From positions 8,156-72,155 of the forward strand of contig JBELML010000018.1 in the NCBI GenBank assembly GCA_042095835.1: 64,000 nt of DNA. Reading direction: 5' to 3'. The DNA is from DATFKA01 sp042095835 (GTDB lineage: Bacteria; Bacteroidota; Bacteroidia; Chitinophagales; Saprospiraceae). A program made the position numbers and the translations under genes. Below, piece by piece: positions 51,688 through 59,042 of this stretch (positions are counted from its first letter, which is position 1; each line of letters starts with the position of its first letter). Below the pieces are notes generated by a model, which had not been told where the DNA came from, did not search any database, and saw nothing but the letters and a program-made list of their open reading frames with translations.

Positions 51688-53511
51688 ATGAAATCAAATA
51701 TAAAAATCATCATCACCGCTATTATTGCCATTACTATCGGTTTGGTAGTAGGGTATTTAATTTTCGGAAACAATCAAAATTCAAGCTCATCTGCTGATAC
51801 ACATGACCATGAAGCAGAAGCTATTCAAGCTTCAGCTGAAAGTGAGATATGGACCTGCTCTATGCACCCACAAATCCGACAGAACGAGCCAGGAGACTGC
51901 CCTATATGTGGAATGGATTTGATTCCTTTAGAAGAAAATACTTCTAACGATCCTCTGATTTTAGAAATGACTAATGAGGCCGTAAAATTAGCCAACATTC
52001 AAACTACTATCGTAGGAGAGGGAGGTGAAAACTCTGGCAAAACTATCAGGCTTTCGGGCAAAATACAGCCAGATGAAAGATTGGCGTCAAGTCAAGTTGC
52101 CCACGTTCCTGGACGTATTGAAAAGCTATATGTTAGTTTTACGGGAGAAGAAGTGAAAAAAGGACAAAGAATAGCGACACTTTATTCGCCTGAGTTAATA
52201 ACTGCGCAAAGAGAGTTGTTAGAAGCTTTAAAATTAAAAGACCTGAATCCTGATTTAATAGAAGCTGCTCGCAACAAGTTACGTTATTGGAAAATAAGTG
52301 AAACAAGCATTCAAGAAATAGAGCAAAAAGGGGAAATTCAAGAAAACTTTACCGTGTATGCTGACGAATCAGGAATAGTAACAAAACGTCGGGTATCTGT
52401 GGGAGATTATGTAAAACAAGGAGCATCTCTTTTTGATTTAATGAACCTAAGTAAAGTATGGGTACTATTTGATGCCTACGAAGAAGATCTATCTAATATT
52501 TCCGTTGGTGACAGAATAGAATTCACTACTCCCTCCTTACCTAATAGGACTTTTAAAACAAGGGTAACTTTCATTGACCCAGTTATCAATTCTAACACTC
52601 GTGTCGCTTCGATTAGAACGGAAGTAAGTAACTCTAAAGGAACCTTAAAGCCAGAAATGCTTGTCTATGGAAAACTACAGAAGAGCGCAAGCAAGTCCAA
52701 TCAACTTTCCGTCCCAAAATCAGCAGTAATGTGGACAGGTAAGCGTTCGGTAGTTTATACTAAAGTACCTGATGCTAACGTCCCTTCATTTAAATTTCGA
52801 GAAATTGAAATAGGTGATGCTCTTGGTAGCAATTACCAAGTGATTAGCGGATTAAAAGTGGGTGAAGAAGTGGTGACTTATGGTAGCTTCACGATTGACG
52901 CAGCTGCTCAATTGAACAATCAAACTAGTATGATGAATAGAAATGTATCGGTTGAAGGAGTCGACCATTCTACTCATTTACCCGACTATACAGAGACCAC
53001 TCCAGAATCATTTAAAAAGCAATTATTAAACCTTTCATCTTCTTATCTAAACTTGAAAGATGCCTTAGTTGCTACCAACAGCATAGAAGCTCAAAAGGCT
53101 ATTAATGAGGTATCTGCTTCATTGGCTAAAATAGATATGTCATTATTGAAGGGGGAGGCTCATGATTTTTGGATGGAACAACTTGAGGCTATGCAAACCC
53201 ACAGCGAGAAAATAGCCGCTTCGGATAAAATTGAGGAACAGAGGGCACAGTTCGATTTCCTTTCTCAAGCCCTTATAAAATCAGTAAAAGTATTCGGTAT
53301 AGGCGAAGCTACCTTATATGTGCAGCATTGTCCGATGGCAAATGATAATAATGGGGCTGATTGGCTAAGTGCTCAGGAAAGTATTAAGAATCCCTATTTC
53401 GGTGATCAAATGCTGACATGTGGTTCAATCAAAACAACGATAGATGCCACTTTTAAAAATCCGATGATGCCAAAGGCTTCTAAAGCGCAACCGAATTTAC
53501 ACAACCATTAA
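51688..53511 (+). CDS. cusB: CusB-type RND periplasmic adaptor with HMBD and DUF3347 domains
   Basis: 607 residues. N-terminal membrane anchor (IIITAIIAITIGLVVGYLIF), His-rich linker, heavy-metal-binding domain (WTCSMHPQIRQNEPGDCP and CGMDLIP), then the membrane-fusion body with barrel-sandwich hybrid (VAHVPGRIEKLYVSFTGEEV) and beta-barrel (VWVLFDAYEEDLSNISVGD). The last ~170 residues are a DUF3347 helical domain (SSSYLNLKDALVATNS; LYVQHCPMANDNNGADWLS) that binds copper in related proteins. It joins CusA to CusC and passes Cu(I)/Ag(I) to the pump. SD-like gagga precedes the ATG. Confidence 0.95.
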   Translation: MKSNIKIIITAIIAITIGLVVGYLIFGNNQNSSSSADTHDHEAEAIQASAESEIWTCSMHPQIRQNEPGDCPICGMDLIPLEENTSNDPLILEMTNEAVKLANIQTTIVGEGGENSGKTIRLSGKIQPDERLASSQVAHVPGRIEKLYVSFTGEEVKKGQRIATLYSPELITAQRELLEALKLKDLNPDLIEAARNKLRYWKISETSIQEIEQKGEIQENFTVYADESGIVTKRRVSVGDYVKQGASLFDLMNLSKVWVLFDAYEEDLSNISVGDRIEFTTPSLPNRTFKTRVTFIDPVINSNTRVASIRTEVSNSKGTLKPEMLVYGKLQKSASKSNQLSVPKSAVMWTGKRSVVYTKVPDANVPSFKFREIEIGDALGSNYQVISGLKVGEEVVTYGSFTIDAAAQLNNQTSMMNRNVSVEGVDHSTHLPDYTETTPESFKKQLLNLSSSYLNLKDALVATNSIEAQKAINEVSASLAKIDMSLLKGEAHDFWMEQLEAMQTHSEKIAASDKIEEQRAQFDFLSQALIKSVKVFGIGEATLYVQHCPMANDNNGADWLSAQESIKNPYFGDQMLTCGSIKTTIDATFKNPMMPKASKAQPNLHNH

Positions 53512-53521
53512 ATTTCAAATT

Positions 53522-53839
53522 ATGGGAAAATTGAATCAAAAAAACTTTGCTATAGCATCAGGTTTAGTCTCCGTGGTAGTTTATCTCGGATGCTTTTTGA
53601 TTATGAATTTATTAGGAAAGGGAAGTATAGTTAAACTGTCCAACTTGCTTTTTCACGGAATGGACTTTAGCAATATCATCCGAATGAATATACCTATTGG
53701 CCAAACTGTTTTAGGAGCATTCGCCTCTTTTATCCTTTGGGGGGGCGTCGGCTACTTAATAGCATTGGTCTATAATAAGCTATCCCAAAAACAGTCAAAT
53801 AAATTCATGATCAGAAGACTAAACCAAAATCAAAAATAA
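53522..53839 (+). CDS. DUF5676 family small membrane protein
   Basis: 105 residues, two predicted membrane helices (IASGLVSVVVYLGCFLIMNL and VLGAFASFILWGGVGYLIAL) separated by a loop with LFHGMDFSNIIRM, the conserved DUF5676 element. The C-terminus is basic (KQSNKFMIRRLNQNQK). It sits between cusB and copB, with only 10 bp before it and a one-base overlap (TAATG) after it, so it belongs to the copper operon. Function is unknown; a pump accessory is a fair guess. Confidence 0.85.
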   Translation: MGKLNQKNFAIASGLVSVVVYLGCFLIMNLLGKGSIVKLSNLLFHGMDFSNIIRMNIPIGQTVLGAFASFILWGGVGYLIALVYNKLSQKQSNKFMIRRLNQNQK

Positions 53840-55908
53840 TGGAACATTCAAAGCACAATAAATCCTCCCAAACAAACCATGAAAAACATAAAATGAAGGA
53901 ACATGAACACAAGCATGAACCTGATGACCATTCAACACACGAAGGTCATGATGAGCACAGTCACCAGGATCACCATCGAATGATGATAGCCGATTTCAAA
54001 AGGCGATTTTGGGTGTCACTAATTCTTACTTTACCAGTCTTGTTACTCTCTCCGATGATACAAAATTGGCTGGGATTAGATTGGTCTTTTTCGGGAGATA
54101 AATATATTTTATTTACTCTTTCGAGCATCATATATTTCTACGGAGGGTATCCATTTCTAAAAGGGTTCATTGAAGAAATTGGAAAAAAAGCCCCTGGAAT
54201 GATGACTTTAATTGCTGTCGCTATTTCAGCTGCTTATTTATATAGCTCAGCAGTCGTATTTGGTTTGGAAGGAAAAACTTTCTTCTGGGAACTTGCTACA
54301 CTGATTGTAGTGATGTTGTTAGGGCATTGGTTAGAAATGCGTTCTGTATTAGGAGCTAGTAAAGCTCTTGAAGCATTAGCAGCATTAATGCCTGATGAAG
54401 CCCACTTGGTACATGATGACCATGTAATAAAAGTAAAAGTAAGCGAGCTAAAAACTGGTAATATCATCTTGATCAAGCCAGGAGAAAAAGTTCCTGCTGA
54501 TGGCATAATCATCGAAGGAGAGAGTGACCTCAATGAAAGTATGCTTACGGGTGAAAGCAAACCAGTGAGTAAATCAAAAGGAGCAGAAGTTATAGGCGGA
54601 GCTATCAATGGAAGCGGAGCAATTAAAGTAAAGGTAAAAGGAACAGGCGATGATACCTACCTCTCCAAAGTCATCAAGATGGTACAAGATGCACAAGGAC
54701 AAAAATCTAAAACTCAGCGTTTAGCGGATAAAGCAGCCTTTTGGCTGACTATCATTGCCTTAGTGGTCGGATTTGGAACTTTCGCCATTTGGCTATTTAT
54801 GGGTAAAGAACTTTCTTTCGCCTTAGAACGCATGGTAACTGTAATGGTTATTTCTTGTCCACATGCACTGGGATTAGCTATTCCGCTCGTGGCTGCTATT
54901 TCAACGAGTATTTCTGCCAAAAATGGCTTACTCATTCGTAATCGAACTGCTTTTGAAAACGCTCGTAATATTTCTACTATAGTTTTTGACAAAACAGGCA
55001 CACTAACAAAAGGCTCTCACGAAGTCGTAAGAATAGTTTCAGTTTCAGTTTCAGAAAGCTATAACCAAAACGATATTTTAAAGTATGCCGCATCAGTTGA
55101 AAGTCCATCAGAACATCATATTAGCAAAGGACTACAGCGGAGAGCTAAAGCGGAAAATCTTAACTTATTAAAAGTTAAAGATTTTGAATATCAGTCAGGT
55201 ATTGGTGTAAACGGGAAAGTAAACGGTAAAAAGTTACAAGCAGGTGGATTTGTACTTTTAGAAAAATTAAACATTACTCCTCCTGAAGACAAAGAAGAAG
55301 GTATAGAAACCAAAATTTTTGTCATCATTGACAATGAATTAGTAGGATTTATCACTTTCGCTGATGAGATTAGAGAAAGTTCTTATGATGCTATCAAAAC
55401 CCTTCAAGACAATGGCATCAAGGTTTCACTGCTTACGGGAGATAATGAAAAAGTAGCGGCTGCTGTCGCTAATGAACTTCATATGGATGATTATATGGCA
55501 GAAGTCCTACCCGATGAGAAATTAGATAAAATTAAAAGCTTACAAGAAAAGGGAGAATTTGTTGCTATGACTGGTGATGGTATAAATGACGCCCCTGCGC
55601 TAGCTCAAGCTGATGTGGGTATTGCCATTGGTTCCGGTACCGATGTAGCGGCTGAAACGGCTGACATTGTTTTAGTAGATAGCAACCCAAATGATATTGC
55701 TAATCTGATTTTATTTGGTAAAGCCACATACCGCAAGATGGTTCAAAATTTAGCTTGGGCAACTGGATACAATCTGGTCGCTTTACCCTTAGCTACTGGC
55801 TTTATCCCTGGTCTTATGATTAGCCCTGCATTTGGTGCCGCTCTAATGAGTATAAGTACAGTCATTTGTGCTGTGAATGCCCAATTCTTAAAACGAGAAT
55901 TGACTTAA
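53839..55908 (+). CDS. copB: CopB-type copper-translocating P1B ATPase (CPH motif)
   Basis: 689 residues. A His-rich cytosolic N-terminus of about 50 residues (HKHEPDDHSTHEGHDEHSHQ) replaces the HMA domain. Then eight membrane helices with the metal site Cys340-Pro-His342 (VISCPHALGLAIPLV), actuator TGES (SMLTGESKPV), phosphorylated Asp384 in DKTGTLTKG, and GDGINDAPALAQADVG. The CPH site and His-rich tail define the P1B-3/CopB class, linked to Cu(II) or Cu(I)/Ag(I) export. With copA at 42.9 kb the island has both Cu ATPase classes. It overlaps the DUF5676 gene by one base. Confidence 0.95.
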   Translation: MEHSKHNKSSQTNHEKHKMKEHEHKHEPDDHSTHEGHDEHSHQDHHRMMIADFKRRFWVSLILTLPVLLLSPMIQNWLGLDWSFSGDKYILFTLSSIIYFYGGYPFLKGFIEEIGKKAPGMMTLIAVAISAAYLYSSAVVFGLEGKTFFWELATLIVVMLLGHWLEMRSVLGASKALEALAALMPDEAHLVHDDHVIKVKVSELKTGNIILIKPGEKVPADGIIIEGESDLNESMLTGESKPVSKSKGAEVIGGAINGSGAIKVKVKGTGDDTYLSKVIKMVQDAQGQKSKTQRLADKAAFWLTIIALVVGFGTFAIWLFMGKELSFALERMVTVMVISCPHALGLAIPLVAAISTSISAKNGLLIRNRTAFENARNISTIVFDKTGTLTKGSHEVVRIVSVSVSESYNQNDILKYAASVESPSEHHISKGLQRRAKAENLNLLKVKDFEYQSGIGVNGKVNGKKLQAGGFVLLEKLNITPPEDKEEGIETKIFVIIDNELVGFITFADEIRESSYDAIKTLQDNGIKVSLLTGDNEKVAAAVANELHMDDYMAEVLPDEKLDKIKSLQEKGEFVAMTGDGINDAPALAQADVGIAIGSGTDVAAETADIVLVDSNPNDIANLILFGKATYRKMVQNLAWATGYNLVALPLATGFIPGLMISPAFGAALMSISTVICAVNAQFLKRELT

Positions 55909-55988
55909 GCACAAGTTTATTATTGAAAAAATAGAGACACTCTCTCTACAGATTGAATCATATACAATAACTAATTAAACAAAAAACG

Positions 55989-56450
55989 ATGAAGAATTTC
56001 AAAATTTTATTTACTGCTTTTGCTTTGCTACTATTTGGTTTTTCAGCAAATGCTCAAAGTTGCTGTAAAAAAACAGAAACTACTAAAGAGACATGCTGTT
56101 CAAAACCAGCCGAATCAGAAACTAGTAGTCTATCAGAAGAAGCTTTGAACACTAAAACGATGGCTAGTCTGGAGCATCTCACTCAAGAATCTTTTAAAGT
56201 ATACGGTAACTGTGTTATGTGCAAAAAAAGGATTGAAGGGGCCTTAAGTGAAGTTAAAGGTATCCAATCTGCCGTATGGGATACGGAGACAAAAATCTTA
56301 ACTGTATCATTTGATGAAAAGGCAACTACCTTAAATAAAATCCATAAAGAGATAGCAGCTGTAGGTCATGACACGGATAAACAACGTGCCAAAGATGGTG
56401 TGTATGATAAATTGCCTGGGTGCTGCAAATATGAAAGAGTCAAAGTTTAA
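55989..56450 (+). CDS. Secreted HMA-domain protein
   Basis: 153 residues: Sec signal (MKNFKILFTAFALLLFGFSA, cleavage near NAQ), a Cys-rich linker with two CC pairs (SCCKKTETTKETCCSKP), then an HMA fold whose metal loop is YGNCVMCKKRIEGAL (N-C-x2-C). The end carries LPGCCKYERVKV, one more CC. It is periplasmic, so it would bind copper or silver released by CopB and pass it to CusB. It lies 80 bp downstream of copB. Confidence 0.88.
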   Translation: MKNFKILFTAFALLLFGFSANAQSCCKKTETTKETCCSKPAESETSSLSEEALNTKTMASLEHLTQESFKVYGNCVMCKKRIEGALSEVKGIQSAVWDTETKILTVSFDEKATTLNKIHKEIAAVGHDTDKQRAKDGVYDKLPGCCKYERVKV

Positions 56451-56460
56451 TCCGATTAAA

Positions 56461-56583
56461 ATGAAACAATGCTGTCAATCAAATGAAAAGACTTCATTAA
56501 TTCAAAAGGTCTACAACAGGCTAGTGAAACTGATTCTTATCGCTCTTTTACTGGGGCTAATCATTTCAATATTCATCAAATAA
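56461..56583 (+). CDS. 40-residue membrane peptide with N-terminal CC motif
   Basis: Starts MKQCCQSNEKTS and continues into one hydrophobic helix (LVKLILIALLLGLIISIFI). The open frame reaches further upstream into the previous gene, but ATG 56461 lies 10 bp after that gene's stop and gives a compact Cys-Cys plus TM peptide. It is in phase with the run of copper genes and followed 19 bp later by the next one. Too short for a family call; a membrane-bound soft-metal ligand is possible. Confidence 0.5.
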   Translation: MKQCCQSNEKTSLIQKVYNRLVKLILIALLLGLIISIFIK

Positions 56584-56602
56584 CTAATTAAAATTCTAAA
56601 GA

Positions 56603-56878
56603 ATGAAATCATTAAAATCAATAGGTCTATTAACACTGCTTTTCAGCCTTACTTTATTCATTTACGCATGTGGAGGAAATACCACTGATCATGGGGACCA
56701 AAATCATGATGCTACACATACTGAAGCCCATCATGGAGAAGGGAAAGAATACACTTCAACTTACGTCTGTCCAATGCACTGTGAAAGTAGTGGTAGTGAA
56801 ACTGAAGGTAGCTGTCCAGTTTGCGGAATGTCTTACGTGGCTCAGGCAGATCATGTTAAAGACGGACATAAACATTAA
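56603..56878 (+). CDS. Heavy-metal-binding-domain (HMBD) lipoprotein
   Basis: 91 residues. Lipoprotein-type signal (LFSLTLFIYAC, Cys23), a His/Asp-rich linker (HDATHTEAHHGEGKE) and an HMBD: YVCPMHCESSGSETEGSCPV followed by CGMSYV, the same fold as in the N-terminus of CusB. An extra Cys after CPMH is not typical. It ends GHKH. It would sit on the periplasmic face and store copper or silver. It is part of the same unidirectional gene run. Confidence 0.87.
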   Translation: MKSLKSIGLLTLLFSLTLFIYACGGNTTDHGDQNHDATHTEAHHGEGKEYTSTYVCPMHCESSGSETEGSCPVCGMSYVAQADHVKDGHKH

Positions 56879-56938
56879 TATTATTCATTTTGATGGAGAG
56901 CTTAAGTTAAAAGCTCTCCTCATTTTAATCAGAATAAC

Positions 56939-58159
56939 ATGAAAAAAATAATACTTATTCTAGTTGTTATAAACGTTTCATTGAGCTGCAATAGGGAGTA
57001 TAATGAAATTGATAAGAATATTTCTTTAGAAGAGATTCCTTCTCCATCCAATTTTGGAGCACAACCTAATTTATTTAGTACTCCTAATGGCGAAACCTAC
57101 CTTTCCTGGGTGCAAATTAAAAATGATACTGCTCACCAACTTTATTTTGCCCAGCTTAATAAGAATAAATGGTCTCCCAAAAAGCTAATCGCTGAAGGTA
57201 ATAATTGGTTTGTTAATTGGGCAGACTTTCCATCAATTGCAGTATCTAAAAATGAAAGAAATATTGCAGTTCATTGGCTTCAAAAAAGATCAGTAGGTAC
57301 CTACGATTATGATGTTCATATTACCCAATCAGATGATTTGGGAAAAGAATGGTCTCCTTCCTTCATACCTCACACTGATAATATAGCCGCAGAGCACGGA
57401 TTTGTAACAATGCTTCCACTTGCAAACGGTAGAATATTTGCTACATGGTTAGATGGAAGAAACACTAAAACAGAAGGAGCGCACGGGTATCCTGGAGCAA
57501 TGACATTGAGAGCAGCTGAATTCGATTCTGAAGGAAATTTATTTGAAGAAGTAGAGTTAGATGCAAGAGTTTGCGATTGCTGTCAAACTGATGCTACCGC
57601 TTCTTCAGAGGGTTTAGTAGTAGTATACAGAGATCGTTCTGAAGATGAGATTAGAGACATCAATATTGTTAGGCAAGTAAATGGCAAATGGACAAGTCCA
57701 AAGCCCATTTTTAAAGATAATTGGGAAATTAATGGGTGTCCTGTAAATGGTCCTGCGATTACTTCTAATGGTCTTTCCATTGCCGTTGCATGGTATTCTA
57801 TGGCAGGGGACAAAGGTAAGGTGAAGGTCGCTTTCTCAAAAGACGGAGGCGCAAATTTTTCATCTCCTATACAAGTAGATGAAGGAGATCCTCTCGGTAG
57901 AGTTGACATCACATTTGCTTCCCCAGAAATTGCATTAGTTTCTTGGGTAGAACAATCAGAAGAAGGCGGAGAAATCCGTCTAGCAAAGGTAAATACATCT
58001 GAAAAAATCGGCGAAAGTATAATTGCGGCTAAAACTAAAACTTCAAGGCAAAGTGGATTTCCAATACTAGAAAAAACAAAAGATAATTTTCTATTGGCAT
58101 GGACAGTTGCTGATTCTGTTCCATCATTTAAGACAGCCTCTATCTCACTTGATCTTTAA
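56939..58159 (+). CDS. Sialidase-like beta-propeller lipoprotein with CDCC motif
   Basis: 406 residues, lipoprotein signal with NVSLSC (Cys17). The body is a six-blade-like propeller with sialidase-type repeats (SDDLGKEWSPSF, SKDGGANFSSPI). Distinctive are DARVCDCCQTDATAS (Cys212, Cys214, Cys215) and NGCPVNGPAI (Cys267), probably close in space. True sialidases have an Arg triad and Tyr nucleophile that I cannot place, so exo-alpha-sialidase is likely a misnomer for this family. It is the penultimate gene of the copper run, 60 bp after the HMBD gene; a copper-binding propeller is suggested by context. Confidence 0.8.
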   Translation: MKKIILILVVINVSLSCNREYNEIDKNISLEEIPSPSNFGAQPNLFSTPNGETYLSWVQIKNDTAHQLYFAQLNKNKWSPKKLIAEGNNWFVNWADFPSIAVSKNERNIAVHWLQKRSVGTYDYDVHITQSDDLGKEWSPSFIPHTDNIAAEHGFVTMLPLANGRIFATWLDGRNTKTEGAHGYPGAMTLRAAEFDSEGNLFEEVELDARVCDCCQTDATASSEGLVVVYRDRSEDEIRDINIVRQVNGKWTSPKPIFKDNWEINGCPVNGPAITSNGLSIAVAWYSMAGDKGKVKVAFSKDGGANFSSPIQVDEGDPLGRVDITFASPEIALVSWVEQSEEGGEIRLAKVNTSEKIGESIIAAKTKTSRQSGFPILEKTKDNFLLAWTVADSVPSFKTASISLDL

Positions 58160-58168
58160 AAAAGGATA

Positions 58169-58711
58169 ATGAGAAGTATAAGGACAAAAAACTCTTATAA
58201 AAGTCTAATTGAAAAAATACTGCTACCTAGTTTAACAGTATTAGGGATTGGTTTACTCTACATTATACTAATGCCAATAATTGATCATTCATGGTTCGCT
58301 TTCCCATATTTAATCCTAATTCTTGCTCTAATTAAAACCATCATTGTATCAAAAGTTACGCTGAAACAATTATCAAAACTTGTTAGGACTCATTACTCAA
58401 TAGAATACGTTCTTTTAGTATTTGGGGTACTTATCACAATTAGTATTTTTTCGTTTGCTACAGATTATACTTGCCTTTATCAATTTCAAAATACAGCATT
58501 CAAAGGTCCTCTCGATCCCACTAACTTTTATACTTACAATTTGTATCAGTTTTTTTATTTCAGCATGATAACCTTCTCTACCGTTGGTTATGGAGATATT
58601 GTTCCTGTATCAAAAGTTGCTAAATTCTTAGTGATGCTCGAAATTTTTCTAAGCTTTTTTATTGTGGTTTATGCATTAGCTAACATTAAAAAAATAAACA
58701 TTAATGAATAG
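58169..58711 (+). CDS. Potassium channel family protein (two-TM pore type)
   Basis: 180 residues with four hydrophobic segments and a K+ filter TVGYGD (Gly140-Tyr-Gly-Asp143) inside FFYFSMITFSTVGYGDIVPV, then the pore-lining helix LVMLEIFLSFFIVVYALANI. No RCK domain. It starts 9 bp after the propeller gene and so belongs to the copper run. It is not closely related to the channel at 17585 (different N-terminal helices). A link between K+ flux and charge compensation during metal efflux is speculation. Confidence 0.85.
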   Translation: MRSIRTKNSYKSLIEKILLPSLTVLGIGLLYIILMPIIDHSWFAFPYLILILALIKTIIVSKVTLKQLSKLVRTHYSIEYVLLVFGVLITISIFSFATDYTCLYQFQNTAFKGPLDPTNFYTYNLYQFFYFSMITFSTVGYGDIVPVSKVAKFLVMLEIFLSFFIVVYALANIKKININE

Positions 58712-58832
58712 AATAGAAGTTATAAAAGCAAGTGGTGAAAAAACTATTTTTAAAAAGGATAAACTCATTCTATCCTTAAAGAAGGCAGGGGCGTCAGAAG
58801 AAATCGCTACCAATATTTTGGAGTCACACTGA
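58704..58832 (+). pseudogene. Truncated ATP-cone domain gene
   Basis: A 42-codon frame starting MNRIEVIKASGEKTIFKKDK and continuing LILSLKKAGASEEIATNILE, the first part of an ATP-cone (nucleotide-binding) domain of about 90 residues, then a stop. Its ATG overlaps the end of the channel gene by 8 bp (ATGAATAG). The domain breaks at about 58826; following DNA has no homologous continuation. Some 130 bases later a short frame ends FVDNYRDEII, perhaps the 3' end of a lost gene. This is a deletion scar at the right end of the copper run. Confidence 0.65.
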
Positions 58833-59042
58833 TGGGCGTTAGCACCATTTTATGCACAATCACTACAAAATAAATTTAAAATTTAATTTTCAAAAACTTT
58901 AACCAATGGCCTTGTAAAAGGTGGTGCCAAACTAATGCTAATCGCTTAGGAAAAAGCAAGCTTACAGTGAATCTTGGTATAGCCTGTTTTGTTGATAATT
59001 ATAGGGACGAAATTATTTAAATAGCTATAAAAACGTGATTTT

